Below are positions 1 through 5,263 of a stretch of 5,263 nt of DNA, in pieces. The notes under the pieces were generated by a model. It was not told the DNA's origin, ran no database searches, and saw only the letters and a program-made list of their open reading frames with translations. This DNA comes from an uncultured Eubacteriales bacterium. GTDB lineage: Bacteria > Bacillota > Clostridia > Oscillospirales > Acutalibacteraceae. The translations under genes and the position numbers were made by a program. How positions within the stretch are numbered: position 1 is the stretch's first letter; each line of letters begins with the position of its first letter. The stretch lies in the NCBI GenBank assembly GCA_900321665.1, contig ONWY01000109.1, forward strand, positions 1 to 5,263, read 5' to 3'.

Positions 1-1
1 C

Positions 2-523
2 GACAAGCTGAAGGATTTGGTCAACTCCCTTGTCACCCTCTCGCGCATGGATGAGGAGGACAACCCGCTGCAGCTGAAGGAATTTGATATCAGCGCCTCT
101 GTCGGCGAAACGGTGGAATCCTTTGCCGATTTTGCCGGTAGCCTGGGGCACCCGCTCGAAGCGGATATCGCGCAGGGTATCACCTACAAGGGCGATGAAT
201 ATGCCGTGCGGCAGCTGACAAGCATTTTGCTTGAAAACGCAATCAAATATGCAAGCGAGGGCACCGCCGTGCGCTTCTCGCTGCAAAAGCACAAAAAAGG
301 TGTTATCATCCGCAGTGAAAATGAAAGCGAAAATATCGATACCGCGCAGCTCGGCAAGCTCTTTGACCGCTTCTACCGCGCCGATAAAGCCCGCAATTCG
401 AGCACCGGCGGCTTCGGTATCGGGCTTTCCATCGCGCGTAGCATCTGCGAGGCACACAGCGGCTCTATTAAAGCCGAAAGTGCCGATGGCAAGGTCATCA
501 CCTTTACAGCAAAATTAAAATAA
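2..523 (+). CDS. Sensor histidine kinase, C-terminal part (5' end outside window)
   Basis: This is the cytoplasmic catalytic end of a membrane sensor kinase that would autophosphorylate a histidine and pass the phosphate to a response regulator. The frame is open from base 2 and no start is visible, so it is a window-edge truncation. The first ~20 residues (LVNSLVTLSRMDEED) look like the second helix of the HisKA dimerisation domain; the phospho-accepting His lies upstream and is not seen. The HATPase_c domain follows: an N box (LLENAIKYA, Asn at about 236-238), an F box (LFDRFYRAD, 359-385) and a G2 box (GGFGIGLSIA, from 407). The canonical DxGxG G1 box is replaced by a polar stretch (SENESENID, ~314-340). 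That pattern occurs in a clostridial subgroup, so it need not mean loss of activity. The regulator gene is probably upstream. The signal sensed cannot be told. Family assignment is firm. Confidence 0.93.
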   Translation, partial: DKLKDLVNSLVTLSRMDEEDNPLQLKEFDISASVGETVESFADFAGSLGHPLEADIAQGITYKGDEYAVRQLTSILLENAIKYASEGTAVRFSLQKHKKGVIIRSENESENIDTAQLGKLFDRFYRADKARNSSTGGFGIGLSIARSICEAHSGSIKAESADGKVITFTAKLK

Positions 524-546
524 AAACCTGTTTCATAAAAAAATTC

Positions 547-586
547 TCACCAAAGAGCCTGTCAAAAAGGTTCTTTGGTGATTTTT
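547..586 (+). terminator. Rho-independent terminator after the histidine kinase
   Basis: A 14-bp stem pairs 547-560 with 568-581 and contains one G-U wobble (557/571). The loop is 7 nt (561-567), and a run of five T follows (582-586). It lies 23 bp past the kinase stop. An A-rich tract (537-543) precedes the stem, so the same hairpin could also stop minus-strand transcription. It separates the kinase unit from the oxidoreductase operon. Confidence 0.9.
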
Positions 587-623
587 CATAATAATATATT
601 TTTAAATTCATCCAATTTTTGCC

Positions 624-652
624 TTTTATTTTTTTCACCGCCGTGATATGAT
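624..652 (+). promoter_or_regulatory. Probable sigma-A promoter with extended -10 for the oxidoreductase operon
   Basis: A near-consensus -10 TATGAT lies at 647-652 and is preceded by TGA at 644-646, giving the TGn extended -10 form. The best -35 at 17-bp spacing is weak (TTTTAT, 624-629), which is usual for extended -10 promoters. Predicted initiation is near 659, leaving a leader of about 29 nt that carries the RBS. The surrounding AT-rich stretch (587-670) contrasts with the genes on either side. I see no clear operator palindrome. Confidence 0.55.
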
Positions 653-687
653 TTTTTTAGAATCTATTTATAAAGGAGGGCAAGGAT

Positions 688-2196
688 ATGGAAGTTTTTG
701 ATGTTGTTGTAGTCGGCGCGGGAAACGGCGGCTTGGTTGCCGCGGCTTCCACTGCGAAGGAGGGCTACAAAACCCTGGTGCTCGAAAAGCACAATCTGCC
801 GGGCGGTTGCGCTACAAGCTTTGTGCGCGGCAGGTTCGAGTTTGAAGCCGCGCTGCACGAGCTGTGCGATGCTTCTACCGACCCGCAGGCAGACGATGTG
901 CAAAGCATTTTCAAGCGCCTGGGAGTCGATATTCCCTTTTATTACGAGGACAGGCTGTTTCGTGCCATTGTCAAGGGCGAGGGAGGCTACGATGTGCGCA
1001 TTCGCCCCGGTTACGAGCAGTTTTTGGATGACATGGAGGCTGCCGTGCCCGGTTGCCGCGAGAGTGTCAAGAAGCTGTTGGATTTAAACCGCACGCTTGA
1101 TGAAGCGCAGGCATATATGAACTCGCCGAAATTCAACCCGGCGAAGCTGATGAGCGAATACGGCGATTTTGTGAAAGCCGCATCCCACTCGATGGATGAT
1201 GTGATGCAGGAATACGGCATTCCCGAAAAAGCACAAAGCATCCTCGGCACCTATTGGGGCTACCTCGGCGTGCCGACCGATGATATGAACGCCCTGCACT
1301 ACCTGAGCCTGCTGATGGCATTTATCCAAACACCGCCCTCTATGCCCTACCTGCGCTCCCACGAAATCTCTCTTGCGCTGGTAAACTCTATTCAAAAATA
1401 CGGCGGAGAGGTGCGCTATAACAGCGAGGTGACTCGCTTCCTCTACAGCGAAAAGGGTGCGGTCATCGGCGTTGAGGTCGCAGGCGAGCGCATCTTTGCC
1501 AAAAAGGTTATCTCCAACATCATTCCCAATAATGTTTGGAATATGTCGGAGCAAAAGCACATCCCGAAGTCGGCGCTCAAATTAGCCAACGCCAGAAAGC
1601 TCGGCATGAGCTTTGTCACCGTCTACTTAGGCTTAGATGCCTCGATGGAGGAAATCGGCATTGAGGATTACACCACCTTCATTTCCTCCTCACCCAACAC
1701 GCGCCGCCAATTTAACGAGCGCGCGGATTTCGGCATGTATGTGGTCAACTGCTTAAATAAAGCGCTGCCCGAAGCCTCGGAGCCCGGCACAAGCATGCTC
1801 TTTTTCACCATGCCGGTCATGCCCGGCGATTTTCCGGAAAATCTGCGCCCCGAGGAATACAAGCGCTACAAAAATGAATATGCCCGCCGCTATATAGAGG
1901 ATTACGAAAAGACCATGGGCATTCGGATTGCAGAGCATATTGAGGAAATCGAGATTGCCACCCCTGTCACCTTTGCGCGCTACCTCGGCACGCCCGACGG
2001 CTGCATTTACGGCTATGCCAGCGAGGAATGGGACAATGTTGTTGCGCGCACGGTGCTCAAGGATGTGGAAAACAAAATTCCGAATCTCGCCTTCTGCGGC
2101 GGTCACTCCATTCGCGGTGACGGCTATCCCTCAGCCTACATCACAGGCGCGATGGCGGGCGAAAAGGTAATCAAGGAATTAAGGAGGGGCAAGTAA
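688..2196 (+). CDS. Phytoene desaturase / retinol saturase-like FAD oxidoreductase
   Basis: A 502-residue FAD-dependent oxidoreductase of the CrtI/carotenoid-isomerase/RetSat superfamily, soluble or peripherally membrane-bound. The N-terminal Rossmann dinucleotide fold is clear: VVVGAGNGG (residues 7-15, GxGxxG) and the ribose-binding acid at the end of strand 2 (E33 in LVLEK), followed by LPGG (37-40). Residues 424-443 (ATPVTFARYLG...GCIYGY) match the substrate-side motif of this superfamily. The C-terminal FAD motif is at 467-492 (LAFCGGHSIRGDGYPSAY). Length is normal for the family. The start ATG is set by AGGAGG at 674-679, about 8 nt upstream. Its stop overlaps the next start (TAATG), so it is co-translated with an NAD(P)H reductase that could supply electrons. 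In an anaerobe a saturase (double-bond reduction) or isomerase role is plausible, but this is inference. No carotenoid genes are nearby, so I do not call it crtI. Family is firm; substrate is unknown. Confidence 0.9.
   Translation: MEVFDVVVVGAGNGGLVAAASTAKEGYKTLVLEKHNLPGGCATSFVRGRFEFEAALHELCDASTDPQADDVQSIFKRLGVDIPFYYEDRLFRAIVKGEGGYDVRIRPGYEQFLDDMEAAVPGCRESVKKLLDLNRTLDEAQAYMNSPKFNPAKLMSEYGDFVKAASHSMDDVMQEYGIPEKAQSILGTYWGYLGVPTDDMNALHYLSLLMAFIQTPPSMPYLRSHEISLALVNSIQKYGGEVRYNSEVTRFLYSEKGAVIGVEVAGERIFAKKVISNIIPNNVWNMSEQKHIPKSALKLANARKLGMSFVTVYLGLDASMEEIGIEDYTTFISSSPNTRRQFNERADFGMYVVNCLNKALPEASEPGTSMLFFTMPVMPGDFPENLRPEEYKRYKNEYARRYIEDYEKTMGIRIAEHIEEIEIATPVTFARYLGTPDGCIYGYASEEWDNVVARTVLKDVENKIPNLAFCGGHSIRGDGYPSAYITGAMAGEKVIKELRRGK
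2181..2189 (+). promoter_or_regulatory. Strong Shine-Dalgarno inside the upstream gene, coupling the two genes
   Basis: AAGGAGGGG at 2181-2189 lies within the last codons of the FAD oxidoreductase, 6 nt before the ATG at 2196. Together with the TAATG stop/start overlap (2194-2198) it fixes the start of the reductase and indicates translational coupling, consistent with matched production of the two proteins. Confidence 0.85.
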
Positions 2197-3401
2197 TGAA
2201 AACGATTGAAAATTTAAAAAATACAGAGATTGTAAAAATGCTGCTCGGCAGAGCCGGTGCGGTGAAAAATGCCCCTGCCACGGCGGTTGCGCAATTAGAC
2301 ACCTACCCTGCCAATCATATGGCGGCACAGTTGCACCCCCACGCGCAGTTTTTAAAGGTTAAAGAGATTATCACACACAGTGCTGATTTTAAAAGCTTTA
2401 TTTTCGAACCGAATGCCGCAAAAGGCACGAAGCACCTCGCTTGGTTCAGCGCCGGGCAATACCTGGTCATTGCAATCAATGTTGGCGGCAAGCTCTATTG
2501 CAGACCGTATTCCATCGCTTCCTCGCCGCGCGATACGCTCGCGGGAGAAATTCGCTTGAGCATCAAGCGCGTGGAGGGCGGTATTGTTTCCGGCTATTTG
2601 CTTGACAACTTGAAAGCGGGCGATGAAATCATCGCCTCCGCACCGCTTGGCACCTTTACTTATGAACCTCTGCGCGATGCGAAGCACATTGTCGGCATTG
2701 CAGGCGGCAGCGGCATCACCCCCTTCCGCTCGCTGGCAAAGGCGATTTGCGAGGGCGATGAGGATTGCAGCCTCACCCTGCTCTACGGCTCGCGCACGAT
2801 GAAGGATGCCGTATTTGCCGAGGAATTTGCGCAAATGGCAGCAGAAAACGAGCGCATTCAAATTGTGCATGTGCTCAGTGAAGAGAAGAAAAAGGGTTGC
2901 GAAAGCGGCTTGATTGATGCGGCGCTGATTCAAAAATACGCCCCTGCCGATGCACCCTACTCCATTTTCTTATGCGGTCCGCAGGCGATGTATGATTTTG
3001 CGGATAAAGAGATTGCCACCCTCGGCTTAAAGCGCAAATATGTGCGCCACGAGCTGTTCGGCGAATATTTCCACCCCGAGAAAAATGCCGATTACAGCGG
3101 CGATATCGGCGCCGCCTACAAGCTGCGCGTGCGCATTGCCGGCAAGGAGCAGACCATCGACTGCGCAGCCGATACCTCGCTCCTGCGCGCGATGGAGCAA
3201 GCGGGTATCAATGCACCGAGTGACTGCCGCTCCGGCAGATGCGGCTGGTGCCATGCGCAATTACTCTCGGGCGAGGTATATATCCCCGCAAGTGTTGATG
3301 GCAGGCGTGCTGCCGATAAAGAGTTCGGTTACATTCACCCCTGCTGCGCCTTCCCGCTCAGTGACATTGTGCTGGATGTGCCGCCGGTGCTATACGGTTG
3401 A
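2196..3401 (+). CDS. NAD(P)H reductase: FNR-type flavoprotein with C-terminal [2Fe-2S] ferredoxin domain
   Basis: A 401-residue electron-transfer protein that should move electrons from NAD(P)H through FAD to a plant-type [2Fe-2S] cluster. Residues 1-50 form an extension that includes ANHMAAQLHPHAQFLKVKE (39-57). The FAD-binding beta-barrel is ~53-155 with RPYSIASSP (103-111). The NAD(P) domain is ~163-285 with AGGSGITPF (169-177) and CGP (260-262). The ferredoxin domain is ~307-398 with ligands C344, C349 and C352 (C-x4-C-x2-C) and a fourth Cys in HPCC (383/384). The FNR-then-Fd order is that of PaaE, HCR and phthalate dioxygenase reductase. No Rieske or di-iron oxygenase is in the window, so an oxygenase partner is not supported. 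The 1-nt overlap with the upstream flavoenzyme suggests that enzyme is the partner. Domain assignment is firm; physiological acceptor is inferred. Confidence 0.92.
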   Translation: MKTIENLKNTEIVKMLLGRAGAVKNAPATAVAQLDTYPANHMAAQLHPHAQFLKVKEIITHSADFKSFIFEPNAAKGTKHLAWFSAGQYLVIAINVGGKLYCRPYSIASSPRDTLAGEIRLSIKRVEGGIVSGYLLDNLKAGDEIIASAPLGTFTYEPLRDAKHIVGIAGGSGITPFRSLAKAICEGDEDCSLTLLYGSRTMKDAVFAEEFAQMAAENERIQIVHVLSEEKKKGCESGLIDAALIQKYAPADAPYSIFLCGPQAMYDFADKEIATLGLKRKYVRHELFGEYFHPEKNADYSGDIGAAYKLRVRIAGKEQTIDCAADTSLLRAMEQAGINAPSDCRSGRCGWCHAQLLSGEVYIPASVDGRRAADKEFGYIHPCCAFPLSDIVLDVPPVLYG

Positions 3402-3418
3402 TTTGTTTTGTATGAAAA

Positions 3419-3447
3419 AGCCCTTGAAGAGATATTCTTCAAGGGCT
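3419..3447 (-). terminator. Perfect hairpin in the intergenic gap, oriented as a minus-strand terminator
   Basis: The arms 3419-3430 and 3436-3447 are perfectly complementary (12 bp) around a 5-nt loop (3431-3435). On the + strand no T run follows. On the minus strand the hairpin is followed at once by TTTTTCAT (complement of 3411-3418), the layout of an intrinsic terminator. No minus-strand gene ending here is visible, so it may instead stabilise or attenuate the + transcript between the reductase and the Vps62-domain gene. Confidence 0.6.
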
Positions 3448-3460
3448 CAGACTGTCGAAA

Positions 3461-3465
3461 AGAGG
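3461..3465 (+). promoter_or_regulatory. Ribosome binding site choosing ATG 3474
   Basis: AGAGG lies 8 nt before the ATG at 3474, a normal distance. The in-frame ATG at 3468 is only 2 nt away, too close. An in-frame TTG at 3408 precedes the hairpin and has no good RBS. The start at 3474 is therefore preferred. Confidence 0.7.
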
Positions 3466-3473
3466 AAATGCAT

Positions 3474-4943
3474 ATGGCAAAGAAAAACCGTGTAAAAAAG
3501 AAAACAAAAAAAATAGTCTTACTTTCCATTTTAGCGGTAGTGCTCATCGGCATCGCAACCGTTTTTATCATCAACAGCACCTACCGCTATGACCCCACAG
3601 GCGCTGCGAGTGCACTGGCAGACGGTGAAAAAGGCGTGCTGACACTCGAATACAACGGTGCCGACGGCAAGCCCAAAAAAGAAACAATCACCTACGACAA
3701 GGCAGAAAAACTGACACTCCCCACCCTCACAAAAGAGGGCTACTATTTCTCGGGGTGGACCATCGGTGAAACCTATGTCGGGTTAGAAACTGCCCTCACA
3801 GCCAAAACCGCCACGGCAAAAGCACAGTTTGATAAAGATTATTCCGCGCTCACATCCGCTTGCGCCGTGTATACGGATGAAAACAATTATACCGAATATG
3901 AAGCGGGTGAATATAATACCGTAAACACCGAAGCGGCAAATGTATTTGTAGACGGCGGCTACAAATTGACTGTCTACAGCAAAGCAAACTTTGCCGGGAA
4001 AGAAACCAAGGTCTACTACTCCGGCAAATACAAAGGCTATATCGGCTCTATGAAAGTGGAGCAGGTAAAAAGCGAGAGCCTCACCGTGGCTTCCCTTTCG
4101 GATGAAACGAAGCTTGAGCTGTTGACCACCTTTGCACCGCGCTTTTGGTGGGATGAAAATGAAAAATTCTACGCTTCAAGTATCGAGTTTGCAGCGCAAA
4201 ATATGCAAAAAGAGCTCTCCCCGACCGGTAACATCTATTACCGCGATGATGTCACCTCCTCTAATTATATGCAGGATTTCTTATACGGTGATTTGGAGCA
4301 TGCGAAAGTCTACGGCTTCGCTACCGAAAAAGAATTTAAGTATCTGGATTTAAACTACTTTTACTATGCGCCGTACAACCTCGGCAAAACGATTGCCGGC
4401 ATGGAGTTCGGCAACCACATCGGCGATTGGGAGCATGTTACCGTGCGCTTATTAGTAAAAAAAGCAGGCGGTAACATCACACTGCGCCCGGTGGTGATGG
4501 ATTACCCGGCGCACTTTATGTGCAATTATGTTGCGTGGGATGAAATTGAAACCGTAAAAGGCACCCATCCGGTCGCCTACATTGCCTGCGGCAGCCACGG
4601 CATGTGGAAAGAAGCGGGCGAGCACATTTATGTGGATGCCTTCATTGTAAAGCTAAAAGACTTTACATCTCAAGGCACGGCTTGGGATTTGTGGGAAAGA
4701 GGCAATTTGGAAACCTACACCTACGATGCACTGAAGCACGAGGGCAAAGGCATCGGCGGTAGCGAGTGGAATGCCGATTTCGGCATCAACTGCTTTGAAG
4801 AGGGCGGCGGTGTCACCATTTGGGGCAACCGCGGCTGGCGCCCGCCGATTACTATCTACCCGCGCTTTGATTCCGCCCCCAGCGGGCCGCAGCACAAGCA
4901 AAGCTTAAATAATTACTACACTATCAACGGCAAAGGTGATTAA
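3474..4943 (+). CDS. Membrane-anchored protein: InlB-type repeat, beta/gamma-crystallin-like domain, Vps62-like domain
   Basis: A 489-residue protein of unknown function. Residues 2-13 are strongly basic and 14-34 form one hydrophobic helix without a lipobox, giving an N-in/C-out anchor or uncleaved signal, so the rest should be outside the cell. Residues ~53-120 resemble an InlB B/Listeria-Bacteroides repeat (GYYFSGWT, 89-96). Residues ~130-197 resemble a beta/gamma-crystallin domain: two half-motifs, VYTDENNYTEYEAGEYN and GYKLTVYSKANFAG. Residues ~219-460 match Vps62/DUF946: APRFWWDENEKF (221-232), NYFYYAPYNLGKT (294-306), FGNHIGDWEHVTVR (312-325), HPVAYIACGSHG (365-376), GEHIYVD (382-388) and WDLWE (404-408). 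There is no LPXTG sorting signal. Start at 3474 is set by its RBS. It lies 72 bp after the reductase stop; a possible extended -10 (TGCTATACG, 3388-3396) sits in the end of that gene. A link to the redox operon is not evident. Vps62 assignment is good; the crystallin call is moderate. Confidence 0.85.
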   Translation: MAKKNRVKKKTKKIVLLSILAVVLIGIATVFIINSTYRYDPTGAASALADGEKGVLTLEYNGADGKPKKETITYDKAEKLTLPTLTKEGYYFSGWTIGETYVGLETALTAKTATAKAQFDKDYSALTSACAVYTDENNYTEYEAGEYNTVNTEAANVFVDGGYKLTVYSKANFAGKETKVYYSGKYKGYIGSMKVEQVKSESLTVASLSDETKLELLTTFAPRFWWDENEKFYASSIEFAAQNMQKELSPTGNIYYRDDVTSSNYMQDFLYGDLEHAKVYGFATEKEFKYLDLNYFYYAPYNLGKTIAGMEFGNHIGDWEHVTVRLLVKKAGGNITLRPVVMDYPAHFMCNYVAWDEIETVKGTHPVAYIACGSHGMWKEAGEHIYVDAFIVKLKDFTSQGTAWDLWERGNLETYTYDALKHEGKGIGGSEWNADFGINCFEEGGGVTIWGNRGWRPPITIYPRFDSAPSGPQHKQSLNNYYTINGKGD

Positions 4944-4950
4944 AATAGCA

Positions 4951-4990
4951 GGGACTGTCTCGCGCGAGACAGTCCCTTTCCTTTTTATTT
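4951..4990 (+). terminator. Strong Rho-independent terminator after the Vps62-domain gene
   Basis: A perfect 26-nt palindrome (4951-4976) begins 7 bp after the stop codon. It folds as an 11-bp stem (4951-4961 with 4966-4976) and a GCGC loop, and is followed by a T-rich tail (4977-4990). It ends this transcription unit cleanly. Confidence 0.93.
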
Positions 4991-5224
4991 ATGTAAAGTT
5001 ATTCACCTGTACAGGGTGGCATGCCCTTCGGCAGGCGCTGAGAAGCATAAGCCCTCTTTCAAAGGCGCATCAGCTCTCCGCGATATCACTCTTTGCCGAA
5101 ATCCTCAGCAGAATGCAGATCTCCCGATAGCACCAAAAATTGTTAAAATGCTACAGTAATGTTTTCTATGGGAACATTTGCTGCGCAAATAACCTTGGCG
5201 TTCGCGGCGCTTTGCACCGCTCGG
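4991..5224. other. Apparently non-coding stretch with small palindromes
   Basis: I see no gene here. The short open frame at 4936-5130 on the + strand starts inside the previous gene's end, runs through the terminator and has no RBS. Small symmetric elements are present: CCTGTACAGG (5006-5015), TGCC/GGCA (5022-5033), ATTTGC/GCAAAT (5176-5190) and an imperfect GCGG...CCGC (5204-5220). None has a T tract, so none is called a terminator. Confidence 0.5.
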
Positions 5225-5263
5225 CTTAAGGATTCGAACCTTAAATGACGGAGTCAGAGTGTA
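5220..5263 (-). other. tRNA-Gln(CUG)-like 3' half, probably a relic or att-type scar
   Basis: On the minus strand a T-arm is clear: a 6-bp stem TTAAGG/CCTTAA (5239-5244 with 5226-5231) around loop TTCGAAT (5232-5238), the conserved TTCGANT form. A 4-nt variable region (CATT, 5244-5247), a 3' anticodon-stem strand TCCGT (5248-5252) and a loop CTCTGAC (5253-5259, anticodon CTG) precede it, matching the layout of bacterial tRNA-Gln. The four visible bases of the 5' anticodon strand (TACA) pair poorly with TCCGT. The acceptor 3' strand would be followed by C and no CCA. A functional tRNA is therefore doubtful. The rest lies outside the window. Confidence 0.4.

Noticed and set aside
1084..1560. 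158-residue minus-strand open frame inside the FAD oxidoreductase
   Set aside because: It is antisense to a gene with clear FAD-family motifs in its own frame, has odd composition and no domain, and is a by-product of codon bias.
688..2196. Calling the flavoenzyme crtI or crtN
   Set aside because: Superfamily motifs fit, but there is no carotenoid gene context and the family has many non-carotenoid members in anaerobes.
2352..2933. 193-residue minus-strand open frame inside the reductase
   Set aside because: It is antisense to the FAD/NAD domains, whose motifs are intact on the + strand, and has no RBS or recognisable domain.
3391..3396. Possible promoter for the Vps62-domain gene (extended -10 TGCTATACG at 3388-3396, TTGTGC at 3367-3372, 18-bp spacer)
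   Set aside because: The last base of the -10 is off consensus and the site lies in the coding end of the reductase; not strong enough to list as a feature.
3408..3473. Alternative TTG start at 3408 or ATG at 3468 for the Vps62-domain protein
   Set aside because: The TTG start would put the hairpin in the coding region and add 22 residues ahead of a normal membrane-anchor N-terminus. The ATG at 3468 is only 2 nt from the RBS.
4936..5130. 64-residue open frame on the + strand after the Vps62-domain gene
   Set aside because: It begins inside the preceding gene's end, runs through the terminator palindrome, has no Shine-Dalgarno and shows no recognisable domain.
5176..5190. ATTTGC/GCAAAT hairpin as a terminator
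   Set aside because: Only a 6-bp stem with a 3-nt loop and no T tract on either strand.
1..5263. CRISPR array or insertion sequence
   Set aside because: No regularly spaced direct repeats, no transposase frame and no paired terminal inverted repeats were seen.

Overview
The window looks like a chromosomal segment of a Gram-positive anaerobe, probably from the gut Clostridia (Oscillospiraceae/Ruminococcaceae-like). Four things suggest this: strong AGGAGG-type ribosome binding sites, intrinsic terminators with U tracts, a clostridial-style sensor kinase, and a reductase with the N-terminal extension I associate with clostridial homologues. The lineage is inferred from style, not from a marker gene. 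All four genes are on the + strand.

Left edge (2-523): the C-terminal part of a two-component sensor histidine kinase, cut by the window and closed by a strong terminator (547-586). A promoter with an extended -10 element (TATGAT at 647-652) then starts a new transcription unit.

Centre (688-3401): a two-gene operon joined by a TAATG stop/start overlap. The first gene encodes a phytoene-desaturase/retinol-saturase-like FAD oxidoreductase. The second encodes a ferredoxin-NAD(P)-reductase-type flavoprotein with a C-terminal plant-type [2Fe-2S] domain. The simplest reading is a redox pair in which NAD(P)H electrons pass through FAD and [2Fe-2S], possibly to the partner flavoenzyme. The organic substrate is unknown. 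No carotenoid-synthesis gene is present here.

Right (3474-4943): a membrane-anchored, probably extracellular protein. Its order is a basic N-terminus, one TM helix, an InlB/Listeria-Bacteroides-type beta repeat, a beta/gamma-crystallin-like domain and a Vps62-like (DUF946) domain. This is the most unusual protein in the window. Between it and the operon is a perfect 12-bp hairpin (3419-3447) whose T tract is placed for minus-strand termination. The gene ends at a strong palindromic terminator (4951-4990).

Right edge (4991-5263): no convincing gene. It holds several small hairpins and, at the very end, a minus-strand sequence resembling the 3' half of a tRNA-Gln(CUG). The 5' anticodon-stem bases visible do not pair, so it may be a tRNA relic or attachment-site scar rather than a working tRNA.
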